A model generated the notes under the pieces. The model did not search any database and was not told the DNA's origin. It saw only the letters and a list, made by a program, of their open reading frames with translations. This document shows positions 1-8,458 of a stretch of DNA of 64,000 nt, in pieces. The stretch's first letter is position 1. Each line of letters begins with the position of its first letter. The stretch lies in IMG/VR virus record IMGVR_UViG_3300032116_000037, positions 62,001 through 126,000 of that record; one strand, written 5' to 3'. A program made the position numbers and the translations under genes. The DNA comes from a virus.

Positions 1-1
1 G

Positions 2-784
2 GCTGCTTCTGCACAGAACCAAAAAGATGGTATTCATAGAAAAGTATATTACATAGATGTTGAGAATAGAATCCAACCAAGAGATTTAAAGGCTTTTGGT
101 TTAAAAACAGATGAAGATAGTCTGTGTGTAATAGGTTCTGTATCTGGCAGATTATTGTCTGCTGAAGATGTTTTTAAAATCTGTGAGAAGCTTGTATCTA
201 ATGTTAGAAATGCCGTAATAATTATAGATTCTATTTCTATGCTTTGCACAAAATCAGAAATGGATTATGATTACGAAAACCAGTTCAGGCAAGACGTGCA
301 AAAATTAACAGCTATTTTTTGCAGGAAGATGGCCCAAGTATTAAGACCTAGTAAAAATACTATTTTTGGTATTTTACATATGCACGCCAATCAAAATGCT
401 AATAGTCCATATGCTCCTAAAACTATCGAACAAGGCGGCACTAAGTTAAAATATGCGGCCAACTATCAGTTTAAATTAACTCATAAAGAAGAAGTTAAGA
501 ACGGTGATGAACATATAGGTAATAAAGTACATTTTAAGTGCTTATATCATCCTGGAGAGGGTCCAGCGACTACAAGTTATTTTCAGCATAGATTTGGATA
601 TGGGATAGATATTGTGAAAGAAACAATAGAATTAGCTAAAGATATTGGCGCTATTAAGAGCGCAGGAGCTTGGTTAAAATTACCAGATGGTACACAATAC
701 CAAGGTCTGGAAAACCTAACAGAAGCTTGTCGCAATAACAAAGAAGTTTTTGATTTGATTAAAACTTCTATAGAAAATATATGA
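2..784 (+). CDS. RecA/UvsX-like recombinase (5'-truncated)
   Basis: The frame is open from the window edge, so the start and the Walker A loop lie outside; 260 residues are visible. Probable role: strand exchange in recombination-dependent replication and repair. Visible RecA-fold signs are a Walker B strand (NAVIIIDSISML), an acidic segment after a beta strand (YYIDVEN), a HMHANQN strand-end like the RecA Gln switch, and a C-terminal IEQGGTKLKYAAN segment matching the GGxALKFYAS region of RecA/UvsX. A TTG at 155 could be mistaken for a start, but the upstream codons belong to the same fold. The stop overlaps the next start (ATGA). The replication genes downstream agree. Whether it is RecA, UvsX or Sak4-like cannot be settled without the N-terminus. 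Confidence 0.8.
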   Translation, partial: AASAQNQKDGIHRKVYYIDVENRIQPRDLKAFGLKTDEDSLCVIGSVSGRLLSAEDVFKICEKLVSNVRNAVIIIDSISMLCTKSEMDYDYENQFRQDVQKLTAIFCRKMAQVLRPSKNTIFGILHMHANQNANSPYAPKTIEQGGTKLKYAANYQFKLTHKEEVKNGDEHIGNKVHFKCLYHPGEGPATTSYFQHRFGYGIDIVKETIELAKDIGAIKSAGAWLKLPDGTQYQGLENLTEACRNNKEVFDLIKTSIENI

Positions 785-1173
785 AATTAAATCTAATAAC
801 GTTAGATGGACACAGCTTATCTCATAAAATTGAATCTAATATATTAACTACAAGGTCTGAGCTGCATTTAAAAGCCAGAGAATTACTTCAACAAGAATTC
901 CCTTTTGTTTCTATATTAGAAGAAGTTTATATGCCTGTGTTAAAAAAGAAAAAACTTCCTTTTGATTTTTTTATTCCTAAAAATAATTTAATTATAGAAG
1001 TTCATGGCGAGCAACATTTTAAATACATTCCTTTTTATCATAAAACTAAATTCGACTATTTGCGAAGTAAAGTAAGAGATAATGATAAAAAAGAATGGTG
1101 CAATTTAAATAAGTTTAGGTTAGTTGAATTTTTATGGAATGAGAATATAGAAACATGGAAAATGAAGCTATAA
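781..1173 (+). CDS. Small PD-(D/E)XK (VSR/DUF559-like) endonuclease
   Basis: A 130-residue protein with the VSR/DUF559 nuclease core: LPFDFFIP supplies the first Asp and IIEVHGEQHF supplies ExxGxxH, the pattern that binds metal in the VSR-type PD-(D/E)XK fold. A basic KKKKLPF stretch precedes it. ATGA overlap with the recombinase suggests translational coupling. In phages such proteins act as recombination or repair nucleases or as homing-type enzymes; the position next to the recombinase favours recombination. It shares the core motif with the larger protein at 19352-20146, but lacks that protein's N-terminal region. The substrate is not predictable. Confidence 0.65.
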   Translation: MKLNLITLDGHSLSHKIESNILTTRSELHLKARELLQQEFPFVSILEEVYMPVLKKKKLPFDFFIPKNNLIIEVHGEQHFKYIPFYHKTKFDYLRSKVRDNDKKEWCNLNKFRLVEFLWNENIETWKMKL

Positions 1174-1616
1174 TAGAAAAAGTTACAAAACTACATAAAG
1201 ATGTTGTTGGTTTTGATAAAATAGATAAGTGCAAGCAAGAAGATATAGAAACATATCTACAATATAGTGGAGAAGATTTAAAAAATCTTTCAGAAAATGA
1301 ATGCGAGCTCATCTCAATCAAAATTTTACAACACTGCTTATTCATCCAACGAAAAGTTAATTGTATTAAAGCTGCATCTGATTGGATACAGTACGAACTC
1401 AAAAAAATCATATCAAGAGACATACAAAATATCAAAGGTGTTAGCTGGGAAAATGCGGAACAAATAGTTATTAATAATAATCCCACTGCATTAATGATGC
1501 AAGAAAAAATACAAAATTATAAAATAATGCTTAACACTTCATATAATATAGTTAACTTGTTAGATAATTTTTCTAAAAGAATAGATAGTATAAAATTTAG
1601 TAAAAAAGGAAGATAG
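1155..1616 (+). CDS. Hypothetical protein, helical
   Basis: 153 residues, no family recognised. It is Lys/Glu/Asn-rich and looks almost wholly alpha-helical, with two Cys (QHCLFIQRKVNCIK) about nine residues apart in the middle. It overlaps the nuclease gene by 19 bases and stops one base before the next ATG, so it belongs to the replication operon. A helicase loader or other replisome accessory would fit the position just before the helicase, but nothing in the sequence proves it. Confidence 0.6.
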   Translation: MENEAIIEKVTKLHKDVVGFDKIDKCKQEDIETYLQYSGEDLKNLSENECELISIKILQHCLFIQRKVNCIKAASDWIQYELKKIISRDIQNIKGVSWENAEQIVINNNPTALMMQEKIQNYKIMLNTSYNIVNLLDNFSKRIDSIKFSKKGR

Positions 1617-1617
1617 C

Positions 1618-1992
1618 ATGATTAGAATGACAGAATCTATGCTTAATAAATTAAGTAAAAAAGAATTAATACAGTTAATTCTAGATGCTCAAGAAGTAAA
1701 GGAAAAGGTTTATCCTCCTAATAAGGTTATAATTAATGAGCCTACTCAAATAATTAAACCTACACAGACTAAGCATGGTTCACAAGTATTAGCTCAAATT
1801 GATTATGATGATGTCCCTGTCGAAGTCGAGTGGAAAGAAGGCGCAAAACCTATTCCACGACGACCTTCTGATGAAACAACGTATATTTGTCGTAGATGTA
1901 CGACGAAGTTTAAAGCTAAAGCCGGACTGTTTGCTAAAGATAGAAATGAACCCATATGTAATAGGTGTATGAATGGAAGTGCTGGCGGATAG
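1618..1992 (+). CDS. Zinc-ribbon protein
   Basis: 124 residues. The C-terminal third has a CxxC-x18-CxxC zinc ribbon (YICRRCTTKF ... ICNRCMNG); the N-terminal half is a short helix followed by a proline- and threonine-rich linker. The start at 1618 follows GGAAG. The last 20 bases overlap the helicase gene. Zinc-ribbon proteins beside phage helicases often bind DNA or act as replisome or transcription adaptors; the specific role here is unknown. Confidence 0.65.
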   Translation: MIRMTESMLNKLSKKELIQLILDAQEVKEKVYPPNKVIINEPTQIIKPTQTKHGSQVLAQIDYDDVPVEVEWKEGAKPIPRRPSDETTYICRRCTTKFKAKAGLFAKDRNEPICNRCMNGSAGG

Positions 1993-3337
1993 TAATAGTG
2001 AACATTCCATAATTGGATGTTTAATTAAAAATGGTCCAGATGCATTTTTTGATTCTGCAGATATGCTGTCAATTAATACTTTTACAGACATCACAAATTC
2101 ATCTCTGTTTAAAATTATAAAAACTAGTTATGAAACTGATGTTAAAGTATTAGATGCCCCATTAATTTTGTCTTTAGCTAAACAAGAGAAATTAGATACT
2201 TTTATTAAAATAAAAGATATTAAAGATAAGATTAATACAGCTTGTGAATTATCTAGTTTACAATCTCTAGTGGCAAAAATTAGAAAGCTAGAAATAGCTA
2301 GAATTTTACATGATGAGCTTGAGAATAGAAGAAAAACAATAGAAGGTATTACTGGTGGCGAATCTATCAATAATATTTTAGCAAATATAGAATTTAATCT
2401 TGACTCATTATTTAATAATGTTAAACAAACTAAAAAGATGGGAGATGGGTTAAAAGCTAGGCTTAAAGAATTAGCTGACAATCCAGTAACGCAAGTCGGT
2501 TTATCTACTGGATATCCAATTTATGATGCAGCTATTGGCGGCGGATTAAGAGGAGGTTCAGTTAATGTTGTGGGCGCCAGAATAAAAGTAGGTAAAAGCC
2601 ATTTCTTAAATAATATAGCATTAAATACTTCGAAGAATAATATTAAAGTTCTTTATTTAGATACAGAGATGAAAACTGAAGAACAGGAAAATAGATGTGT
2701 ATCTAATTTAGCTGAAGTTGATATTAACTTAATTGAAACTGGTGTTTTTGGTGAAAAAGAGGCGACCGCTGCAAAAATATATGGGGCTGCTGATAAATTA
2801 ACAGAATTGCCTTATGAGCATATTAATGTTTCTGGTATGCCTTTTGAAGAGCAAATATCTATAATGTCTAGATGGTTAAGAAAAAACCAAGTAGTAAAAG
2901 ATGGTAAAGTAGCAGAATGTATCATTATTTATGATTATTTAAAATTAACTAGTTCAGACGGTATTAACTCCAATCTAGCAGAATATCAATTGCTGGGTTT
3001 TATGATTACTACTCTGCATAATTTATCTGTCAGATATGATATTCCTATTATGACGGCAGTTCAATTAAATAGAGATGGTATAGATAAAGAAAGTACTGGT
3101 GTCGCAGCTGGTTCTGATAGGATTCTTTGGTTGTGCTCTAATTTTTCTATATTTAAATTTAAATCTCCAGAAGAATTAGCATTAGACCCAATAGAAAATG
3201 GGAATAGAAAATTAGTTATTATGGCTGCGCGACACGGACCTGGCCTAAGTGAATTTGATTATATCAATTTCTTATTAGATACATATAAATGCAAATTAAT
3301 GGAAGGAAAGCTCAGGTCTCAGAATGTTAAAAAATAA
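1973..3337 (+). CDS. dnaB: DnaB-like replicative helicase
   Basis: 454 residues, the usual size for DnaB. The N-terminal domain (about 1-100) begins with the HSIIGCLIKNG segment that opens DnaB N-domains. The RecA-like motor follows: Walker A GARIKVGKSH (201-210), YLDTEM (motif H1a-like), Walker B strand CIIIYDYLKL (316-325), and a Q-loop region with MTAVQLNRDG. It would unwind duplex DNA 5'-3' ahead of the DnaE-type polymerase and recruit the primase encoded next. The start at 1973 follows AGGTG and overlaps the zinc-ribbon gene. The 3' end overlaps the primase start by 14 bases, an arrangement typical of phage helicase-primase pairs. Confidence 0.92.
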   Translation: MEVLADSNSEHSIIGCLIKNGPDAFFDSADMLSINTFTDITNSSLFKIIKTSYETDVKVLDAPLILSLAKQEKLDTFIKIKDIKDKINTACELSSLQSLVAKIRKLEIARILHDELENRRKTIEGITGGESINNILANIEFNLDSLFNNVKQTKKMGDGLKARLKELADNPVTQVGLSTGYPIYDAAIGGGLRGGSVNVVGARIKVGKSHFLNNIALNTSKNNIKVLYLDTEMKTEEQENRCVSNLAEVDINLIETGVFGEKEATAAKIYGAADKLTELPYEHINVSGMPFEEQISIMSRWLRKNQVVKDGKVAECIIIYDYLKLTSSDGINSNLAEYQLLGFMITTLHNLSVRYDIPIMTAVQLNRDGIDKESTGVAAGSDRILWLCSNFSIFKFKSPEELALDPIENGNRKLVIMAARHGPGLSEFDYINFLLDTYKCKLMEGKLRSQNVKK

Positions 3338-4343
3338 AGATTATATACCAAACATTATTGAGTTTTTTGGGCTAGATTTAAGATTATATGGAAATAAAAT
3401 GATAGGGTGTTGTCCAGTCCATAAAGGTGACAATAAAACAGCTTTTAATTTATGGCCGCGTTCTGGATTTTGGGTTTGTAGATCTCATAATTGCCATGAA
3501 GTTTTTGATAAAACTTTTGATGGCTTTTTAAAAGGGTTGTATGCAGCGAACTATAAAAATTGGGATGGAGGGGCAAGTATAGATATTTCTGATAAAGAAA
3601 TAGATACTTTTTATAATCAAATTATTAAAGGAAATGCTCCAACACCAATATCTATACAACCAACTATTATCAAAAAAACAAAACAATTCAAACCATTAAC
3701 AGTAGATTATTTTTTACGCAATCTTATATATCCATGCCCTTTCTTTTCTAAAAAATTCTCTGAAAAAATTATAAGAGATTTTAAAATTGGATATTGTAAT
3801 AATCCCAGATACCCAATGTTTGGGAGGAGCGTGGTCCCGATTATTGAAATGAATAAAGTAATCGGATATCAGGGGCGTTCTGTATTTGAACAGTGTAAAA
3901 AATGTTCTGGCTATCATCACCCAAATTCGATGTGCGGAGAATTTTTTGAAGGAAAATGGAAATTTAATCCAGGTTTTCATTCAAATAATCATCTTTTTAA
4001 CTATACTAATGTAGCGGTCGTCCAACCTAAAACGATCTTTCTTACCGAAAGCGTTGGTAATGTTTTTAGATTAATAGAATTTGGCATACCAAATGCGCTT
4101 GCAACTTTTGGGGCAAGATTCTCTCCTTACCAAGAAGATAAGGTTAGAATATTACAACCAGAACGTATAGTTTATATAAAAGATAAAGGTCCTGCTGGTG
4201 ATAAAATCAGCGATTTAATTAAAAAAATAACATGGGCAGAAGTAATTATCCCAGAATTAGAATATGAAGATGATGTAGCGGCAGTGACAAAAGAATATTT
4301 TCAGGATAAGTTGTTAAAAGATTTGATGGAATTAAATATATAA
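3324..4343 (+). CDS. DnaG-like DNA primase
   Basis: 339 residues, shorter than bacterial DnaG (about 580). The N-terminal CHC2-type zinc-binding domain has CC..H at 29-33 and Cys52/Cys57 after FWVCRSHNC. The TOPRIM core has its glutamate in FLTESVGN (E243), followed by YIKDKGPAGDK, a degenerate form of the usual DxD motif (only one Asp is clear). A second Cys cluster (C191, C194, C204) sits between the domains and may be an extra zinc knuckle. The C-terminal helicase-interaction domain seems to be missing or minimal. It would make RNA primers with the helicase encoded just upstream. Confidence 0.85.
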   Translation: MLKNKDYIPNIIEFFGLDLRLYGNKMIGCCPVHKGDNKTAFNLWPRSGFWVCRSHNCHEVFDKTFDGFLKGLYAANYKNWDGGASIDISDKEIDTFYNQIIKGNAPTPISIQPTIIKKTKQFKPLTVDYFLRNLIYPCPFFSKKFSEKIIRDFKIGYCNNPRYPMFGRSVVPIIEMNKVIGYQGRSVFEQCKKCSGYHHPNSMCGEFFEGKWKFNPGFHSNNHLFNYTNVAVVQPKTIFLTESVGNVFRLIEFGIPNALATFGARFSPYQEDKVRILQPERIVYIKDKGPAGDKISDLIKKITWAEVIIPELEYEDDVAAVTKEYFQDKLLKDLMELNI

Positions 4344-4344
4344 T

Positions 4345-5094
4345 ATGATTATAGCATTCTCTGGAAGAAAAACCGCAGGAAAAAATACATGCGGTAATTA
4401 TGTTCTAGGCACTATTTTATGGATGTCTGGAGTAGTAAAAAATACTTATAAGATAAGTGATAAAGGTGATTTATTAATATCTGATATTTTTGGCGACACG
4501 TCAAAAAATGGAGTATTTGATTTAAAATTAGAATCCCCGTCTTTCCAAGATTTTTTAAATAAGGAAGTCTATCCAATAGTTAAAGTATATAGCTTTGCTG
4601 ATCCATTAAAGGAGATGTGTAGAGATATATTTGGATTAGACCCTCATTTATTGTGGGGCAGTAATGAACAAAAAAATACCTCAACTAATTTAAAATGGGA
4701 AGACGTGCCAACTAAAACTTCTAAAAAAGGCTATATGTCTGTTAGAGAAGTATTAGAATACGTTGGTACTGATTTATTTAGAACAATGTATCAAAACGTG
4801 TGGTGCGATGCTTTAATAAGAAAAATTAAAAATGACAATAGTATGTTCGCAATTATTACTGATGCGCGTTTTGAAAATGAATTTGAGGCCATCCAAAATA
4901 ATGGTGGAAAAGTAATAAAATTGACCAGAGGAATAGCTGGTGAGAAAAACGATGTAGATAAATATGAAAATTATGACTATATAATCGATAATAAAAATTT
5001 AACAATACCACAACAAAATTTAGAAATAGATAAGATTCTTCAAGAAATTAGATTGCATAACTTATTTGGAATAAAGCAAAATGTATATAACTAG
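4345..5094 (+). CDS. Deoxynucleoside monophosphate kinase
   Basis: 249 residues, resembling phage dNMP kinases (T4 gp1 family). The P-loop is GRKTAGKNT (7-15). Other family segments are FADPLKEMCRDIFGL, an LLWGSNEQK substrate-lid region, REVLEYVGTDLFR, and ITDARFENEFEAIQ near the end. It phosphorylates dNMPs to dNDPs, supplying precursors with ThyX encoded 4 kb downstream. The start is 1 base after the primase stop, so the two are probably co-translated. The last 14 bases overlap the nuclease gene. Confidence 0.88.
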   Translation: MIIAFSGRKTAGKNTCGNYVLGTILWMSGVVKNTYKISDKGDLLISDIFGDTSKNGVFDLKLESPSFQDFLNKEVYPIVKVYSFADPLKEMCRDIFGLDPHLLWGSNEQKNTSTNLKWEDVPTKTSKKGYMSVREVLEYVGTDLFRTMYQNVWCDALIRKIKNDNSMFAIITDARFENEFEAIQNNGGKVIKLTRGIAGEKNDVDKYENYDYIIDNKNLTIPQQNLEIDKILQEIRLHNLFGIKQNVYN

Positions 5095-6997
5095 TATGTC
5101 TCCCTCTTCTTATAATGTTGTTGATGAGTGCCAAATGAAGTATTTCATTGGTAATATTTTAAGAATTAGAGAGCCTGAAAAAATTGCTGCTGAAAAAGGC
5201 ACCTTCATCCATGAGTATTTAGAAATACTAGCGCTGTATAAGAAAGCTCATCAAGAAGGTTTACAGACAGTTAGTAACGGCTATCATGAAGTAGAAGTTG
5301 TCCCACCAGATGAAATCGATACTCAAGCTTTGTTTGATATGTTAAAAGCAAACTTTAAGTATAAAAATACTTTTTCTGATAAAGATTATAAAGAATGCAG
5401 GGCTTCAATAGATACTGTTTTAGCTTCTTCAGAAGACCCTAGAAAATTAGAAATAGTAGAAACAGAGCATAAATTCTCTCTAGAAATAGATGAGCCTTGG
5501 GCTAACTATTATCATGAAACAGATAAGGGTATAGAAAAAGGTAAATATAAAATTAATGGTATCATTGACTTAATTACTAAAGTTGATGATGATACATATA
5601 AATTTATAGACTGGAAGCACTTACCTATAAATACCAAGATTCCAACTATAGATGGTTGGACTACTATGGGAAAAGTAAAAGTTGGCGACACTTTATTTGA
5701 TAAAGACGGCAATCCAACAAAAGTCTTAGGTAAATCAAAAACAAAAGTAAAACCATGTCTAAAGATTAAGTTCGATGATAAAACTGAAGTAATATGTTCT
5801 GAAGAACATTTATGGACTCTTGCTGATGGTTCTGTAAAAATGGCTTGCGAATTAAATTATAGAGATGAGATTCCAGTAGCTAAACCTTTACAGTTAAAAG
5901 ATATAGAATTGCCTATAGACCCATATTTACTTGGTGCTTGGCTTGGAGATGGTAGAAACAGGTCTTGCGAACTCACCAGCGGGGATTTGCAAGTTTTTAC
6001 TAAATTAAGACATAAAGAATTTAAATTAGGTAAAAATTTAGAAAAAAGAACTGATACTTATGAAACTAGAACCGTTTTAAATCAGACAGATAAGTTTAGA
6101 AAACTTGGGCTGCTAAATAATAAACACATTCCTAAAATTTATTTTCGCGCATCTGTTAAGCAAAGACTTGAGTTGCTTCAAGGTTTGATGGATACAGATG
6201 GTAATATAAATAGAGGTAGAAAACAAGCTGTTTTTACTAACTGTAGGAAAAGACTTTCTAGTGATGTAAAGGCATTATTATTAACTTTGGGCCAGCGCCC
6301 TAATATGTCTAAAATTCATAGAGATACTATCTTTAAAAAAGATATAACTGTATATCCTATAGCTTTTAGACCAATAGGTATTAATCCTTTTTCTCTTAAA
6401 AGGAAAAGTCCTGACCCTTCTTGGGGTTCTGGCAATTCTTCTGTGCGTAGAATAGTATCTATTACTAAACTTCGTAAGAATAGAGAAGTCTGTTGTATTT
6501 TAGTTGATAGTCCAAGTAATACATTCTTATGCACTAAGAATATGATACCTACACACAATTCTGGCAGTAGAAAAGATTGGATTACTGGCGAGATTAAAGA
6601 TTATGATAAATTATATAATGATATTCAGTTAAATATTTATCATTATTGTTTGCGTAGATTATATCCACAGACAAAGAATTTTATTGTTACAATTTTCTAT
6701 ACTAAAGATGGTGGGCCGTTTGATTTAGTTTTTGAAGAGAAAAATGCTCAAGAAACTTTAGAGCGTTTGAAAAAGCAATTTAGAAAAATATCAGAAATAG
6801 AAATTCCAAAATTAAGTAGGACTTGGAAATGTAAAAATTTCTGTTATTATAGCAAACTCAAGTTAGATAATGCTCCAAACGAGTTTAGAAAAAATCAATT
6901 AGATGAAATGGGCGCCCCTATGTGCGCGTGCAGTCATTTACATGAATTAGTTAAGTTAAATGGTACTTCACAAATTATAAAGGATTTTAAAAAGTAA
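5081..6997 (+). CDS. RecB/Cas4-like PD-(D/E)XK exonuclease interrupted by an intein
   Basis: The 638-residue precursor has two extein parts (1-179 and 494-638) that join to a 324-residue nuclease. Extein motifs of the RecB/Cas4 family: MSPSSYNVVDECQMKYF at the N-terminus, GTFIHEYLE (motif I), IIDLI (motif II), and the catalytic IDWK, which becomes IDWKSG after splicing (motif III). C17 plus C-terminal Cys residues (CKNFC and CAC) could hold an iron-sulfur cluster as in Cas4/AddB; this is inferred. The intein sits immediately after catalytic Lys179, so the unspliced protein should be inactive. The mature enzyme would process DNA ends for recombination. It overlaps the dNMP kinase gene and abuts the OB-fold gene. 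Confidence 0.88.
   Translation: MYITSMSPSSYNVVDECQMKYFIGNILRIREPEKIAAEKGTFIHEYLEILALYKKAHQEGLQTVSNGYHEVEVVPPDEIDTQALFDMLKANFKYKNTFSDKDYKECRASIDTVLASSEDPRKLEIVETEHKFSLEIDEPWANYYHETDKGIEKGKYKINGIIDLITKVDDDTYKFIDWKHLPINTKIPTIDGWTTMGKVKVGDTLFDKDGNPTKVLGKSKTKVKPCLKIKFDDKTEVICSEEHLWTLADGSVKMACELNYRDEIPVAKPLQLKDIELPIDPYLLGAWLGDGRNRSCELTSGDLQVFTKLRHKEFKLGKNLEKRTDTYETRTVLNQTDKFRKLGLLNNKHIPKIYFRASVKQRLELLQGLMDTDGNINRGRKQAVFTNCRKRLSSDVKALLLTLGQRPNMSKIHRDTIFKKDITVYPIAFRPIGINPFSLKRKSPDPSWGSGNSSVRRIVSITKLRKNREVCCILVDSPSNTFLCTKNMIPTHNSGSRKDWITGEIKDYDKLYNDIQLNIYHYCLRRLYPQTKNFIVTIFYTKDGGPFDLVFEEKNAQETLERLKKQFRKISEIEIPKLSRTWKCKNFCYYSKLKLDNAPNEFRKNQLDEMGAPMCACSHLHELVKLNGTSQIIKDFKK
5618..6559 (+). mobile_element. 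Intein with LAGLIDADG homing endonuclease, class 3 features
   Basis: 314 residues, in frame within the nuclease gene. The N-block HLPINTKIPTIDGW is the usual CLPxxTxxPTxxGW start, but residue 1 is His instead of Cys or Ser. Block B gives SEEHLW (His64, Trp66). The endonuclease domain has LLGAWLGDG (Asp111) and LLQGLMDTDG (Asp194), both intact. Block F has VCCILVD with Cys293 at position F:4. Block G is MIPTHN followed by Ser+1. No nucleophile at position 1 together with Trp B:12, Cys F:4 and Thr G:5 is the signature of class 3 inteins, in which the block F Cys attacks the N-terminal junction. Boundaries are supported by the restored IDWKSG active site. Confidence 0.9.
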
Positions 6998-7275
6998 TGG
7001 TTAGAATAACAATATTAGGAGTAGTTAGTTCTGTAAATTTAAGAACGGTTGGAGCAAAGCAGTTAAAATTACTTGAGGGGGTAGTATCTTCGCAAGATAA
7101 GACTATGATTGAATTTGCATTTCAAACATGGGGTAAACAAGCGGAAGCGATTTTTGAAAATATCAAAGACGGCGACCAAGTATTAATAGATGGTAAAATT
7201 GCTATCGATACTTTTGGTAAGGACAACAAGATGTATATAGATGTTTCAGATTTAAGAAAGTGTACGTACAAATAA
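6997..7275 (+). CDS. Small OB-fold, SSB-like protein
   Basis: 92 residues with a pattern of beta strands typical of an SSB OB-fold: VRITILGVVSS, then MIEFAFQTWGKQAEAIFENIKDGDQVLIDGKI, then MYIDVSDL. The AEAIFENIKDGDQVLIDGKI segment resembles the SSB signature (A...L.KGD.V.V.G.L). There is no acidic SSB tail. It starts on the last base of the nuclease stop codon. A second, unrelated-looking ssDNA-binding candidate is encoded at 20830-21231, so this one may be a repair accessory rather than the main SSB. Confidence 0.6.
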   Translation: MVRITILGVVSSVNLRTVGAKQLKLLEGVVSSQDKTMIEFAFQTWGKQAEAIFENIKDGDQVLIDGKIAIDTFGKDNKMYIDVSDLRKCTYK

Positions 7276-7943
7276 TGTTTAACACAATTAGTTATTACTA
7301 TGGTTATTTAAAGTCTGTATTAGGTTTTAATAAGATTAATCCAGATAATGTAAAAGTATTTTTAGATGAGTCTCCTGATGATGAGCCGCCAACTTCTGAA
7401 AAAATGAATTATAGTGAATATGAGGTTATGACAAATACTCAGCCTTATGCTGAAGATTTAGGAGTAGAGGCGCCTAATGAAACTTTTATGGCGGCCAAGA
7501 ATTATACTTATATGTATTATTCTTACAAAAACTATAACAGTAGTTTTGCTGTGAGAGGTTTCTCAAGAGATAAGACAAATCTAATGATACAAAATGCATT
7601 AAATGAAATGTCTAAAGTTAGTGGTTTAAAGATTGTGCCTTGGAAAAAAGGTAAGCCAGTGCATTTTAGTATTCAATTTTCATCTAAAGTATCGCAAAAT
7701 GCTTTAGCTGTTATGGATAAAAATAATATGATTATTTCAACGGTGAGACCAATGACAGAAGCAGTTGTAAAAACTGTAATTCAACATGAGACTTTACATT
7801 ATTTAAAGTATAAAGCTAATCCTCCAGCAGATAAGTGGTATCATTCGCAGGATAAAAAGTGTGTTTATAATATTAATGGCAATGCGCTTTCGTTATGTGC
7901 AGCAGAGCAGAATTGGTTGAGGAGTAAATATGGACAAGCGTAA
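7275..7943 (+). CDS. Putative zinc metallopeptidase (HExxH)
   Basis: 222 residues from the ATG at 7275, which overlaps the previous stop (TAATG). A GTG 15 bases upstream is less likely. The C-terminal half has HETLHY (H171, E172, H175), the zincin active-site motif, preceded by a hydrophobic helix (VVKTVIQ) and followed by WYHSQDKKC, which may give a third ligand. The N-terminal part is acidic and Tyr-rich without a known domain. There is no signal peptide, so it acts in the cytoplasm or virion. Target unknown; it may also be a SprT-like or virion-processing enzyme. Confidence 0.6.
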   Translation: MFNTISYYYGYLKSVLGFNKINPDNVKVFLDESPDDEPPTSEKMNYSEYEVMTNTQPYAEDLGVEAPNETFMAAKNYTYMYYSYKNYNSSFAVRGFSRDKTNLMIQNALNEMSKVSGLKIVPWKKGKPVHFSIQFSSKVSQNALAVMDKNNMIISTVRPMTEAVVKTVIQHETLHYLKYKANPPADKWYHSQDKKCVYNINGNALSLCAAEQNWLRSKYGQA

Positions 7944-8175
7944 GAAAATGAGTATGGTAACAAGAAAAGAAGAATTTTGGACAAGAAAAGATAAGCAAAA
8001 AGTAACTGTAGAAAGCATGAATGAATATCATGCAAAGAACGCTCTCAGAAAAATGCTGCGCGAAAATCGAACGCTGCGGTCTAAACTAAAGCAAACACAA
8101 AAGAATAATAAAGAAATAATTTCTTTTATCAGAGATATTGGAAAAGAATTTACTAGGATTATAAATAATGGATAA
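7930..8175 (+). CDS. Hypothetical basic coiled-coil protein
   Basis: 81 residues, strongly basic at the N-terminus (KRKKMSMVTRKEEFW), then a predicted coiled coil (NALRKMLRENRTLRSKLK) and a C-terminal helix. No family recognised. It overlaps both neighbours by 14 and 8 bases, which supports it being translated. A DNA-binding or scaffold role is possible but unproven. Confidence 0.55.
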   Translation: MDKRKKMSMVTRKEEFWTRKDKQKVTVESMNEYHAKNALRKMLRENRTLRSKLKQTQKNNKEIISFIRDIGKEFTRIINNG

Positions 8176-8458
8176 TAATTTTATGATGCAAGTGCATTAT
8201 TCTGTTGGTACAGGCGCAGGCCAAATAATAGATGAAAACGATATAGAAAAACCTATTGTAATGATGTATTTTGCAAAAAATAAAGAAATTCTAGAGCAGA
8301 TTGAAAATGAAACAGCTGAATACGATCCAACAGACACTAATAATTGGCTTGGTATAGCGCTAACTATTGATGGCGCTAGACATTTGATAGAAGATTTGCA
8401 AGAAATGATAGATGAGGCTATACAAGGTCCTCCTTTAGATAACGAAAATGAATATTAA
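8168..8458 (+). CDS. Hypothetical acidic protein
   Basis: 96 residues, acidic (pI clearly low from the many Asp and Glu). It has a short strand-rich N-terminus (MMQVHYSVGTGAGQI) and a C-terminal helix (ARHLIEDLQEMIDEAIQ). No family recognised. It overlaps the genes on both sides, so it is part of the same operon. Confidence 0.55.
   Translation: MDNNFMMQVHYSVGTGAGQIIDENDIEKPIVMMYFAKNKEILEQIENETAEYDPTDTNNWLGIALTIDGARHLIEDLQEMIDEAIQGPPLDNENEY

Noticed and set aside
7260-7274. GTG start for the metallopeptidase
   Set aside because: The ATG at 7275 overlaps the previous stop (TAATG), as in many gene pairs of this operon, and the extra residues are unremarkable.
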